A stretch of 30,276 nt of DNA from JAUHWS01 sp964571805 (GTDB lineage: Bacteria > Patescibacteriota > Gracilibacteria > UM-FILTER-43-11), in the NCBI GenBank assembly GCA_964571805.1, contig CAZNDI010000004.1, forward strand, positions 1 to 30,276, written 5' to 3'. Shown piece by piece: positions 21,649-30,239 of the stretch. Made by a program: the position numbers and the translations under genes. Below the pieces are notes generated by a model. The model saw only the letters and a program-made list of their open reading frames with translations. It was not told where the DNA came from and did no database searches. Position 1 is the first letter of the stretch; each line of letters begins with the position of its first letter.

Positions 21649-22203
21649 CTAATTCATCCACCCACTCACCCCAAAAGCCACCGTCACGATCAAGCCATTG
21701 CGAAACATCGTTTTATAGTCCCGTTGATAAGGAACTTGCACCGATTTCAATCGGACAAAATATCGCGTCACATCATAAAAATAAGTCGCAAGCACCATAC
21801 AAAAAAGATACAGAACAAGCGTGCGGTTGAGGTAAAGCTCTGCCCATTGGATTGATAAATGAGGGGTAATGTTGCCCACATAATAACTCACCCCAGCAAT
21901 GATGGACCAATGAAGAAATTGATCTAAAAAGTAGAGAAATCGGGCCTTGTCTGGATTCATTTTATCCAATTGAACCTTCGTTTGATCAATAAGATTGTGA
22001 GTGAGATAAACAATAGCGATCCCCACCCAGGCCTGACGCGAATATAAAAGAGGATAAAGAACGATCAACATTACCGAAAGGTGGATGATGCCATGAATAA
22101 AAACCCCCCAATAGTGCTGCGTCTTAAGTTGAACCAACTTTGACGATTGCAAAGGGTAATCGGCAATAAAGTGGGCAAGCAAAAAATAAATGAAAAACGT
22201 CAT
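21649..22203 (-). CDS. DUF3307 membrane protein
   Basis: A 184-residue protein with about five membrane helices. It matches the DUF3307 pattern: LLAHFIADYPLQSSKLVQLK at the start, IHGIIHLSVMLIV, VYLTHNLIDQTKVQLDK, and FLDQFLHWSIIAGVSYY. The conserved His, Asp and Gln residues sit at the membrane edge. The family's function is not established. It ends 39 bases before the MntA-like start and begins 12 bases after the cyclic-nucleotide-binding gene, so these leftward genes may form one transcription unit. Confidence 0.85.
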   Translation of the reverse strand: MTFFIYFLLAHFIADYPLQSSKLVQLKTQHYWGVFIHGIIHLSVMLIVLYPLLYSRQAWVGIAIVYLTHNLIDQTKVQLDKMNPDKARFLYFLDQFLHWSIIAGVSYYVGNITPHLSIQWAELYLNRTLVLYLFCMVLATYFYDVTRYFVRLKSVQVPYQRDYKTMFRNGLIVTVAFGVSGWMN

Positions 22204-22215
22204 CCCAAAGGAAGG

Positions 22216-22608
22216 TTAAGAAATTTGATTGGCCCGCTTGACTACCTCATAACTCACCGCAGAAGCGATGGTAGGCTTGGTCTCTAGAAGACTGCGGAAA
22301 TCTTCCTTTTTGAGCACCAAGGTCTCAACTTCAGTCAAAGCCTTCACCGTTGCATTCCTCGGCTCGTCTGAAACCAAAGCCATTTCGCCAAAAAAAGCAT
22401 TGTCGGTGAGTTCAGCGATCATCGTTGTTTCGCGGAACACTTGAACCTGACCCTGTTTGATGATGTACATCTCTTCACCATAATCTCCTTGTTCAAAAAT
22501 AACCTGCCCAGCGCCAAAATACTGCATCTGGACCTTTTGACCGATCGCCTCCAAGTCTTCGACAGACAACTCTGCAAAGAAGGGAATTTTTTTAAGCATT
22601 TCAATCAT
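22216..22608 (-). CDS. Stand-alone cyclic-nucleotide-binding domain protein
   Basis: A 130-residue single CNB domain: the opening helix MLKKIPFFAELSVEDLEAIG, the beta-roll with VIFEQGDYGEEMYIIKQGQVQVF (about 37-58), and the phosphate-binding cassette FFGEMALVSDEPRNATV (72-88), with E75 and R84 as the residues that contact the ribose and cyclic phosphate. The C-terminal helix follows. There is no DNA-binding HTH, so it is not a Crp-type regulator; it may act through a partner. It is a plausible reader of the nucleotide made by the cyclase at 15794-17836, 4.4 kb away. It begins what may be the DUF3307-MntA-HepT operon. Confidence 0.9.
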   Translation of the reverse strand: MIEMLKKIPFFAELSVEDLEAIGQKVQMQYFGAGQVIFEQGDYGEEMYIIKQGQVQVFRETTMIAELTDNAFFGEMALVSDEPRNATVKALTEVETLVLKKEDFRSLLETKPTIASAVSYEVVKRANQIS

Positions 22609-22641
22609 GGTTTTGATGTTTATTTTTAAAATACTTCTATC

Positions 22642-22670
22642 ATTATACCATTATACTCTTGATTTTGAAA
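22642..22670 (-). promoter_or_regulatory. Promoter of the cyclic-nucleotide-binding gene
   Basis: On the minus strand TTTCAA (22670-22665), a 17-base spacer and a perfect TATAAT (22647-22642). A second TATAAT lies 10 bases upstream of the first. The ATG at 22608 follows after 33 bases. Confidence 0.5.
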
Positions 22671-22785
22671 CAGAATTGTGTAAGTCTTAGCAGACCTGAT
22701 TGAAGATTAAAATGTGATTATTTAATAAAAAAGGCTGACTCTCATTAATGTTCAATTTTTAATCTTCAATTTTCAATAAAATATT

Positions 22786-25689
22786 ATGAAGCAAATCGTT
22801 GTCAAAGGTGCCCGCATGCACAATTTAAAAAATATTGATGTCTCCATCCCTCGCGACAAACTGGTTGTGATCACGGGCCTTTCGGGCTCAGGAAAATCAT
22901 CTTTGGCATTCGATACCATTTATGCCGAAGGTCAGCGGCGGTATGTAGAAAGCTTGAGTACTTATGCTCGGCAATTTTTACAACTGACGGACAAACCCGA
23001 TGTGGATTCCATCGATGGCCTGAGCCCGGCGATTTCAATTGATCAAAAAACGGCCAGCCGCAACCCTCGCTCTACGGTGGGAACAGTGACGGAAATTTAT
23101 GACTATCTGCGCTTACTTTTCGCCAAAATTGGCCATCCTCACTGCCCTGAATGCGGGAAGGTCATTGGCCGAAAATCCACCAGTGAAATTGTGGAGGAAG
23201 TTTCCGTCATGCCAGAGGGAGGAAAAATCATGCTGTTGGCCCCTGTGGTGCGCGACCGAAAAGGAGAACACCTTAAAATGCTCGATAAGATTAGGAAAGA
23301 TGGTTTTGTGCGCATTCGAGTGGACGGACAAATTTACAACATCAACGAAGAATTAAAATTAGACCCCAACAAAAAGCACGACCTGGAAATTGTCGTAGAC
23401 CGCTTGGTGGTGAGAGGCTTTAAGCGCGTGGTCAAAAAATTGAATTCGGGACAAGAAATTGAAGAAAAAAATGAAGACCGGTCTCGTTTGGCAGATTCGA
23501 TTGAAACCTGTTTGCGCTATGGAGAAGGGCTCATGATCATTTTAGACGCGGACAGCAATGAAGAAAGGCTCTATTCAGAACACTACGCATGTGAAACCCA
23601 CGGCGTGATGAGCTTACCCGAAATCGCCCCCCGTTCTTTTTCTTTCAATTCGCCCCATGGGGCTTGTGGCGACTGTCATGGCCTAGGAACCAAATTAAAA
23701 ATTGACCCCAAATTGGTTTTACCCAACCCTCGCTTGACCATTGCCGAAGGGGCCATTGTCCCCTGGTCCATTTCTTCGATGAGAATGAACTGGTACAACA
23801 ATTTATTGAAAGAGGTGGGCAAGAAATTTGGTTTTGACATCGATACTCCCATTGGAAAACTGACAGAGGAACAAACCAAACTCATTTTGTACGGCACGGG
23901 GGAACAGACGTTTAAAGCCAAATATACGAGTCAGAATTCGAGTTATGAAACCGAAACGACTTACGAAGGCGTGATCCCCAATCTGGAACGTCGTTATCAT
24001 GATAGTGATTCAGATTATGTGCGTAAGAACATCACTAAATTCATGGAACTCACCACCTGCGGAACCTGTCATGGCATGCGCTTGAGACCTGAAATATTAG
24101 CCATCACGGTCTTGGAAAAATCCATCATCGAAGCCACTAAAATGTCGATTGACGAAGCTCATGAATTTTTTACAGCGATGGTCCCCAAGGGCAAACATAA
24201 GCCTCTAACAGACAACGAATACATCATTGCTCGCCTCATCATTCAGGAAATCATTGCGCGGCTGGATTTTCTCCAAAATGTAGGCCTCAGCTACCTGACC
24301 TTGGACCGTTCGGCCAATACCTTGTCGGGAGGAGAGGCTCAACGGATCCGCTTAGCCACCCAAATTGGATCCTCCCTTCAGGGGGTTTTGTATGTGTTGG
24401 ATGAGCCTTCGATTGGACTCCATCAACGAGACAATGCTCGCTTGATCAAAACCATGGAACATCTACGGGATTTAGGGAATACGGTAATTGTAGTGGAACA
24501 TGATGAAGACACCATTCGGATTGCGGACCACGTGTTGGACATTGGGCCAGGCGCCGGAAAACACGGAGGGAACGTGATTGCTCAAGGCACCGCTGAAGAA
24601 ATTCAGAACAATCCTAATTCGATTACCGGACAATATCTCTCGGGGAAAAAAGAAATCGCTATCCCTAAAAAAAGAAGGAAAGGAAATGGGAAGTTCTTGG
24701 AAATCATCGGCGCTGAAGAAAACAACCTCCGCAATGTGGATGCTAAATTCCCTCTCAATATTTTCATTGGCGTCACAGGGGTGTCGGGTTCAGGAAAGTC
24801 GTCTTTGATCAATCACATTCTTTGCCCTGTGCTTTCGACCAAGCTCAATCGAGCCAAGCAACAGGCGGGGAAACACAAGGAAATCAGGGGCATTGAGCAT
24901 CTGGACAAAATCATCAACATCGACCAATCCCCCATCGGCCGCACCCCTCGCAGCAACCCTGCCACCTACACCACCGTTTTTGCCGACATCCGTCAAATTT
25001 TTGCCTCCAGCAGTGAAGCCAAACTTAGGGGCTATCGAGAAGGAAGATTCAGTTTCAATGTGAAAGGGGGTCGCTGTGAAGCCTGCACGGGAGACGGCAT
25101 GGTCAAAATTGAAATGCACTTTTTACCTGATGTGTACGTGCCGTGTGAAGTGTGTAAAAAAAGACGTTACAATGCCGAAACGTTAGAAATCACCTGGCAT
25201 GGCAAAAATATCGCTGACATTTTAGAAATGACGGTGGAGGAAGCATTGAGCTTTTTTGAAGCCATCCCTCAGATTTATAAAAAATTGGAAACTTTGAATG
25301 CCGTGGGCTTGAGCTATATTCAATTGGGTCAAAGCGCCACCACTCTTTCGGGAGGAGAAGCTCAACGTATTAAACTGGCCACAGAATTGGCCAAACGCTC
25401 GACCGGAAAAACCATTTATATTTTAGATGAACCCACCACAGGCCTCCATTTTGAAGATGTTCAAAAACTATTAACCGTTTTACAAGCCTTGGTGGATAAG
25501 GGAAACACTGTCTTGACCATTGAGCACAATTTGGACGTGATCAAATCAGTGGATTATTTGGTTGATTTGGGACCTGAAGGGGGCAGCGGAGGAGGCTACA
25601 TTTTAGCAAGTGGTACTCCAGAAGAAGTGGCAAAATGCAAAACCAGCTACACAGGACAGTTTTTGGCAAAAATGTTGAAGGCTAAATAA
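22786..25689 (+). CDS. uvrA: Excinuclease ABC subunit A
   Basis: UvrA is the ATP-dependent damage sensor of nucleotide-excision repair; it loads UvrB onto DNA. The 967 residues are full length. In order: Walker A GLSGSGKSS (31-39), the AEGQRRYVESLSTYARQFL motif, a zinc module C269-x2-H272 ... C294-x2-C297, the first ABC signature LSGGEAQRIRLATQ from 513 with VLYVLDEPSIGLHQRD, second Walker A GVSGSGKSS near 665-673, the C764-x2-C767...C787-x2-C790 zinc finger that contacts DNA, the second signature LSGGEAQRIKLATELAKRS and YILDEPTTGLH. The first module has His where most UvrA have the second Cys. No LexA-type box is seen in the 177-base upstream region, which contains AT-rich repeats just before the ATG. 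Confidence 0.97.
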   Translation: MKQIVVKGARMHNLKNIDVSIPRDKLVVITGLSGSGKSSLAFDTIYAEGQRRYVESLSTYARQFLQLTDKPDVDSIDGLSPAISIDQKTASRNPRSTVGTVTEIYDYLRLLFAKIGHPHCPECGKVIGRKSTSEIVEEVSVMPEGGKIMLLAPVVRDRKGEHLKMLDKIRKDGFVRIRVDGQIYNINEELKLDPNKKHDLEIVVDRLVVRGFKRVVKKLNSGQEIEEKNEDRSRLADSIETCLRYGEGLMIILDADSNEERLYSEHYACETHGVMSLPEIAPRSFSFNSPHGACGDCHGLGTKLKIDPKLVLPNPRLTIAEGAIVPWSISSMRMNWYNNLLKEVGKKFGFDIDTPIGKLTEEQTKLILYGTGEQTFKAKYTSQNSSYETETTYEGVIPNLERRYHDSDSDYVRKNITKFMELTTCGTCHGMRLRPEILAITVLEKSIIEATKMSIDEAHEFFTAMVPKGKHKPLTDNEYIIARLIIQEIIARLDFLQNVGLSYLTLDRSANTLSGGEAQRIRLATQIGSSLQGVLYVLDEPSIGLHQRDNARLIKTMEHLRDLGNTVIVVEHDEDTIRIADHVLDIGPGAGKHGGNVIAQGTAEEIQNNPNSITGQYLSGKKEIAIPKKRRKGNGKFLEIIGAEENNLRNVDAKFPLNIFIGVTGVSGSGKSSLINHILCPVLSTKLNRAKQQAGKHKEIRGIEHLDKIINIDQSPIGRTPRSNPATYTTVFADIRQIFASSSEAKLRGYREGRFSFNVKGGRCEACTGDGMVKIEMHFLPDVYVPCEVCKKRRYNAETLEITWHGKNIADILEMTVEEALSFFEAIPQIYKKLETLNAVGLSYIQLGQSATTLSGGEAQRIKLATELAKRSTGKTIYILDEPTTGLHFEDVQKLLTVLQALVDKGNTVLTIEHNLDVIKSVDYLVDLGPEGGSGGGYILASGTPEEVAKCKTSYTGQFLAKMLKAK

Positions 25690-25690
25690 C

Positions 25691-25722
25691 CCGTAGACGG
25701 GCGATTAATCCCGCGTCTACGG
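25691..25722. terminator. Near-perfect 32-bp palindrome between convergent genes
   Basis: CCGTAGACGGGCGATT pairs with AATCCCGCGTCTACGG, with 14 of 16 positions complementary. It occupies almost the entire 33-base gap between uvrA and the convergent PP2C gene, so it probably ends both transcripts. The central GCGATTAATC core and CTAC end are shared with the perfect palindrome at 10448-10481. Confidence 0.65.
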
Positions 25723-27288
25723 CTATTTAGTGCGTTTGACGACAATTAAAGTGATGTCATCTTGTTGTGTGTAATCGCCCATGAATTCATGAACGTCTCT
25801 GAGAAGGGCGTCATGAATGGCTTGAGCGGTGGGCAGTTTTCCGTGTCTTTGAAGGGAGGCCATGAAACGCTCCATTCCATAATTTTCCCGTTCATTTTTC
25901 CAGGCCTCTGGAATGCCGTCGGTATATAAAACAAAAACATCGTCTTTTTCGGCCTGCACCTCTTCTGTTTTGATGACCTTAGCGATGTCGGGAATCATCC
26001 CCAGAGCCATCCCCCCATGGGCCAACTTGATGACCTGGGCTGAGGCAGCTTGGTAGTGAAGAATGGGATCATGACCAGCTTGAGTGAATTGAAGGATGTT
26101 GGTTTTCAAATTCCATTTGGCCATGACCATGGTCACGAATACACTGGCACTTGTTTTTAATTTGAGAATTTTATTGAGATTGACGACCAAATCGTGAGTG
26201 CTGCTGTAGTGATCCATCAGGGCCGTGACCAGGGCATTGTTGACCGCTGAAACCAGCCCGGCCCCCACCCCATGCCCCGTGCCGGCGGCAATATAAAAAA
26301 GGAGGCTCGATTCGTTTTGCATGGGAATAAAATCATAGCCGTCTCCTCCCACTTCGGTGGCTGAATCGATGCTGGCAGCGATGTCCAGGGTTTCAATTTT
26401 GGGCAAGTTGGCGGGCAAAAGGTCACGTTGAATTTTGCTGGCCAATTCCAATTCTTTGGCCGTTCGCTCTTGAACGATCATGGCTTGGGTGCTCACTTCT
26501 AAATCGGCGGCCATTTCGTTGAAGGTGTGAGCCAGCATGCCGACTTCGGATTTGGATTTGATGGGGATGCGAGTCTTTAAGTCCCCCCTACCAATTTGAA
26601 GGGCGCCTTGGCTGAGAGTTTTGATGGGCCGAGTGATGCCGTAGGCAAGGAGGTAACCGATCAAAAGGGCGACAACGATTCCCGCCACAGCAATGGCTCC
26701 GATTCGTAAGACGGTTTGCTGGATACGACTGTTTAAGAGGTCGTAGGAAACGTTGTAGTTGAGAGAAAAGTTGCGAGCAATGTTGTTGGGGTCACGAAAG
26801 GGATAGACGACATTTTCTATTTGTTCTGTTTCCTGAAGCGGGGTGACGTCTTGTCCATTGAAATTGGTGGAGCGGAGCTGGCCGTTGCTTTGTTCCAAGT
26901 AGATGATGCGCCCGCTACCTTTAACTTTGACAGAGGGAAAGGTGGCTTGGATACGGTCGGATTCAGGGGCTTCTTCGAGGGTATCGGCGGGGTAAAGGCG
27001 GTTGCCGTTGTAGCTGTAAATAGAGAGGCTGGGGATGTCTTGGTTGAGGGCATAAATTTCGGCAAGTTCTCGTTCGAAGTTGGCAAAGGCTTGCTGTTGG
27101 TAGTTGTTTTCGTAGCTGCGGATGATGCGTTCATGGGTGAGTTCGGCAAAACTGACAGCTTTGTTGTAGATGTCTTGGTTGACTTCGCGGATCTTTTGAT
27201 CGATGAGGAGGTAGCCTGTCGCCCCTAGTATGGCGATGATGATGATCGAAAGGGCGAGGATGATTTGAGATTTGATCGATCGAAGCAC
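25723..27288 (-). CDS. HAMP-PP2C (SpoIIE/RsbU-type) sensor phosphatase, one Asp missing
   Basis: A 521-residue membrane protein that starts with GTG. It has a first membrane helix (about 8-28), an extracytoplasmic sensor (about 29-190), a second helix (about 193-217), HAMP (about 215-270, YGITRPIKTLSQGALQIGRG), a helical linker with ELASKIQRDLLPANLP (about 275-305) and the PP2C domain to the end. Catalytic motifs seen: EVGGDGYDF, VLYTDGIPEAW and TQQDDITLIVVK. In the motif normally reading D-x-x-G-H/K-G the protein has IAAGTGHG, with A335 in place of the metal-binding Asp. Phosphatase activity is therefore uncertain. The family usually acts on anti-sigma antagonist proteins; no such partner is visible here. 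Confidence 0.9.
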   Translation of the reverse strand: MLRSIKSQIILALSIIIIAILGATGYLLIDQKIREVNQDIYNKAVSFAELTHERIIRSYENNYQQQAFANFERELAEIYALNQDIPSLSIYSYNGNRLYPADTLEEAPESDRIQATFPSVKVKGSGRIIYLEQSNGQLRSTNFNGQDVTPLQETEQIENVVYPFRDPNNIARNFSLNYNVSYDLLNSRIQQTVLRIGAIAVAGIVVALLIGYLLAYGITRPIKTLSQGALQIGRGDLKTRIPIKSKSEVGMLAHTFNEMAADLEVSTQAMIVQERTAKELELASKIQRDLLPANLPKIETLDIAASIDSATEVGGDGYDFIPMQNESSLLFYIAAGTGHGVGAGLVSAVNNALVTALMDHYSSTHDLVVNLNKILKLKTSASVFVTMVMAKWNLKTNILQFTQAGHDPILHYQAASAQVIKLAHGGMALGMIPDIAKVIKTEEVQAEKDDVFVLYTDGIPEAWKNERENYGMERFMASLQRHGKLPTAQAIHDALLRDVHEFMGDYTQQDDITLIVVKRTK

Positions 27289-27314
27289 GAGTATAAATTA
27301 CTAGATAACTAATA

Positions 27315-29024
27315 TTATTTAAGCTTACTTTCAGGCAGTGAACGAATATCATTCATTTCTTTGAAAAGCTCAAGGTTCTTATCGCGCAACAACCCATCAT
27401 TTTCCCTAGCAAATTTTTGAAGATTAAAATAGTAAATCCATGAATTAATTGCCTTTACAGGATCCCATCCTTCAGCTTCAATATGGTCTTTTATTGCCTT
27501 AATATTTAAACTTTTTTCATCACCTTCTTCTTTTCCTTTTATTAAGGGCTTAAGATCTTCCAAAGAGCCAATGGCAGAAGTAGGAGGATTATAGCCATCA
27601 CCACTAATTAGAAAATTTCCCATGAATTCAGAAAAATAAGGGGGGTATTTAGTGTCTACCTCATCCCAAGGGCCTTCCACGACTGATTCATGGTTAGAAA
27701 TCTTTACTAGCTTAAACTTTTCGACGGGCATCCCTTCAGGAAAATCATATTTTTGGATTATTTTTATTAATTTCTCGTTGTATTCTTTTTTCTTAATTTC
27801 AACCACTCTATTTAACTTAAGATAATAATTGGTAACAACAGTTTTAAGTTCTGCGTACCGTTCATCTTTGACTTTTTCCTGAGCGGCAAAATCATGGCGG
27901 TCGGCTGAAGCAAGTTTCCAATTATCGTAAGCAGTTTTATATCGAGTCAGGGCTTCATTTGGACCTGTTAGATCATCAATTAAATTAAACCAATCATAGG
28001 GGTCATTTTTAATCTCTTCTACGTCAGCTAAAGCTTCCTGCTCTTCATTAACTAAGCCCTGCAAAATATTTTTAGAAATTTCTTCTTCAAAAAGATCAAT
28101 TATAGGCCCTGCTAATTTGTCTACTTTTTCTGTGTGAACAGCGACTCTCGGACTATTTGAAATAACCTCGACAGGTTTTGAATCTGAGACCTCAGGAGTT
28201 GTAGCTCCAGTGGACGATGGAACCTCAGACTCACTTGGGGCTTCCGCCTTCAGCCCCATGGCTTCAATTTCGTAATTTTTTAAACCCGCTTTTTTAAAGG
28301 CCTGTCTCCAGCCGTCAACCGTGCTGGTGTCTATTTTTCCATGATTTCTTAAAATAATGTCCTCAATTTTTTGATAGAATAATTCTGTAGGCTCACCCAC
28401 AAGATTAGTCATCTCATCGTTAATTTCAAGCGTATCCGTAAATTCATCCAACTCATTTGAAAGAGCATTTTGGTACTCCAGAAATAATTGATCCTTAGGA
28501 GTATTCAACATTTTTTTAACGTCCGGATTCAACTCTAATGTTTCGCTCGTTCTAGCATTGGATTCTTGATAAGTCACTTCTGGCAAATCAATGTTTAAAT
28601 ATTTAGCCAACGCCGCTAAAGTGTACGAACCCAATTTACCGTCGACAACCGCTCTTTTGTCCCCCGTCAAATTCAATCTCCTAAAAATCACAAGTTGCAT
28701 TCGCTTGATAAAAACAGGTTCAACCCCTCCAACGGCCAGCAAAAATTTTTTATTTCGCTCTTCGATCGTTCCTGAGCGATCGCGATGAGACTTAATGAAA
28801 TCACTGACTTCCTTTTGATAAGGCTTAAGTTTATCGTTTACATAACGATCTTGCTCCACTTGTCTTCTGAGAGTTTCCTTCCCTTTTTTGGTCTTTTCTC
28901 CAGACTCCCCCGGCCCAGCCTTCGCCTTTTCAGCAGCTTTATACCCCTCCAAAAAACTCGCCCATACCAAACGGGCGGGTTTAAAAGAGGCGGAAGAGAG
29001 AAAAGTGTTATAATTTTTGAACAT
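27315..29024 (-). CDS. Unidentified 569-residue protein with a peptidoglycan-binding-like segment
   Basis: No signal peptide or membrane helix is seen. The N-terminal part is basic and helical (KAAEKAKAGPGESGEKTKKG). A segment around 105-145 (VFIKRMQLVIFRRLNLTG, then VDGKLGSYTLAALAKYLNI) matches the consensus of peptidoglycan-binding-type domains (Q..L...dG.fG..T..Al), but this is a weak pattern. A Pro/Ser/Thr linker lies around 260-295 (SESEVPSSTGATTPEVS), followed by a long helical charged region (about 310-430). Otherwise nothing is recognised. It begins 127 bases from the divergent ruvB and may be the first gene of a leftward unit with the PP2C gene (26-base gap). A cytoplasmic location is presumed. 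Confidence 0.65.
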   Translation of the reverse strand: MFKNYNTFLSSASFKPARLVWASFLEGYKAAEKAKAGPGESGEKTKKGKETLRRQVEQDRYVNDKLKPYQKEVSDFIKSHRDRSGTIEERNKKFLLAVGGVEPVFIKRMQLVIFRRLNLTGDKRAVVDGKLGSYTLAALAKYLNIDLPEVTYQESNARTSETLELNPDVKKMLNTPKDQLFLEYQNALSNELDEFTDTLEINDEMTNLVGEPTELFYQKIEDIILRNHGKIDTSTVDGWRQAFKKAGLKNYEIEAMGLKAEAPSESEVPSSTGATTPEVSDSKPVEVISNSPRVAVHTEKVDKLAGPIIDLFEEEISKNILQGLVNEEQEALADVEEIKNDPYDWFNLIDDLTGPNEALTRYKTAYDNWKLASADRHDFAAQEKVKDERYAELKTVVTNYYLKLNRVVEIKKKEYNEKLIKIIQKYDFPEGMPVEKFKLVKISNHESVVEGPWDEVDTKYPPYFSEFMGNFLISGDGYNPPTSAIGSLEDLKPLIKGKEEGDEKSLNIKAIKDHIEAEGWDPVKAINSWIYYFNLQKFARENDGLLRDKNLELFKEMNDIRSLPESKLK

Positions 29025-29150
29025 AATTCAATATTAATCTTTGAATTATATCATTTTTTGGCTTCAAATGCAAATTGTATTGATGACTCCAATCGACTAT
29101 ACTGACTATACTAAATCTCTAAATACAGCGCTGAACGCTAACACTGCCCC

Positions 29151-30173
29151 ATGATCGAAAGAGACAACCAAATCACCACCAACCAAGGCACCCTTCAAGA
29201 CAACAAACTCGATTTAGCCCTAAGACCGCATCAATTGGACGAATACATCGGGCAAACCGACGTTAAAATGAACCTCGAGATTTCACTGAAAGCCGCAAAA
29301 AAACGACAAGAACCCCTTGAACACCTCCTATTTTACGGCCCCCCCGGCCTCGGTAAAACCACCCTCGCCAACATCGTCGCCAGCGAAATGGGCGTCAGCA
29401 TCAAAACCACCTCCGGACCCGCCATCGAAAAACAAGGCGACCTCGCCTCCATTTTGACCAACCTCAAAGAAAATGACGTCCTCTTTATCGACGAAATCCA
29501 CCGCCTCAAAACCCAAATCGAAGAAATCTTGTACAGCGCCATGGAAGATTACGCCCTCGACATCATCATCGGCAAAGGCCCCGCCGCCCGCAGCATGCGG
29601 CTTGACCTCCCTCGATTCACCCTGATTGGCGCCACCACCAAAATTGGCTCTCTTTCCGCCCCTCTGCGAGACCGCTTTGGACACATCCACAAATTGGATT
29701 TTTACTCCGACCTCGAAATCCGTAAAATCCTCGAAAGAAATGCCAGGCTATTGGGCATGGCCATCGATGAAGAGAGTCTGAGTAAAATCGCCGCCTCCTC
29801 GCGCCGAACCCCGCGTATCGCCAATCGCCTGCTCAAACGCATTCGGGATTTTGCCACCGTAGATAATCAAACAGAAATAAAACTTGACTTCACCGAAGCC
29901 TGCCTCAAAACCATGGGCGTCGACCATTTGGGCCTCGATAAAACCGACCGACAGATTTTGGTCACCATCATCGAAAAATTTCAAGGCGGACCCGTAGGAG
30001 TGAATGCCATCGCCGCTGCCACCGCAGAAGAAACTGAAACCATCGAAGACCTTTACGAACCCTACCTACTTCAAATCGGCTTTTTAGACCGCACCCGCCA
30101 AGGTCGGGTCGTGACCGAAAGCGCTTATTTACACTTGGAAATGAATTACAAGCAGAGAGTGGTTAGTGGTTAG
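29151..30173 (+). CDS. ruvB: Holliday-junction branch-migration motor RuvB
   Basis: RuvB is the hexameric AAA+ motor that drives branch migration with RuvA during recombination. The 340 residues are of typical length. Visible: LALRPHQLDEYIGQ (22-35), Walker A GPPGLGKT (63-70), Walker B LFIDEIHRL with D114-E115, sensor 1 and the arginine-finger region IGATTKIGSLSAPLRDRFG (normally GATTRAGLLTAPLRDRFG), sensor 2 RRTPRIANRLLKRIRD, and the winged-helix end DLYEPYLLQIGFLDRTRQGRV. The last residues RVVSG and the stop TAG are read from a 7-bp tandem repeat that extends beyond the gene. No ruvA or ruvC is seen in the window. Confidence 0.96.
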   Translation: MIERDNQITTNQGTLQDNKLDLALRPHQLDEYIGQTDVKMNLEISLKAAKKRQEPLEHLLFYGPPGLGKTTLANIVASEMGVSIKTTSGPAIEKQGDLASILTNLKENDVLFIDEIHRLKTQIEEILYSAMEDYALDIIIGKGPAARSMRLDLPRFTLIGATTKIGSLSAPLRDRFGHIHKLDFYSDLEIRKILERNARLLGMAIDEESLSKIAASSRRTPRIANRLLKRIRDFATVDNQTEIKLDFTEACLKTMGVDHLGLDKTDRQILVTIIEKFQGGPVGVNAIAAATAEETETIEDLYEPYLLQIGFLDRTRQGRVVTESAYLHLEMNYKQRVVSG

Positions 30174-30202
30174 TGGTTAGTGGTTAGTGGTTAGTGGTTA
30201 GT
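30158..30202 (+). repeat. Six tandem copies of the heptamer AGTGGTT at the ruvB end
   Basis: Six perfect copies of AGTGGTT (30158-30199) plus three bases of a seventh. Because 7 is not a multiple of 3, the array reaches a stop within two and a half units, giving residues VVSG and TAG. The unit resembles the heptamers AGCGGTA and AGTGGTA found at 6761-6780. Confidence 0.9.
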
Positions 30203-30239
30203 TTTATCCCATAAGTTGTATATGATACTTAAATCATCA

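Noticed and set aside
29328..29690. 120-residue antisense open frame in ruvB
   Set aside because: Gly/Val/Asp-rich shadow of a strongly conserved gene; no independent support.
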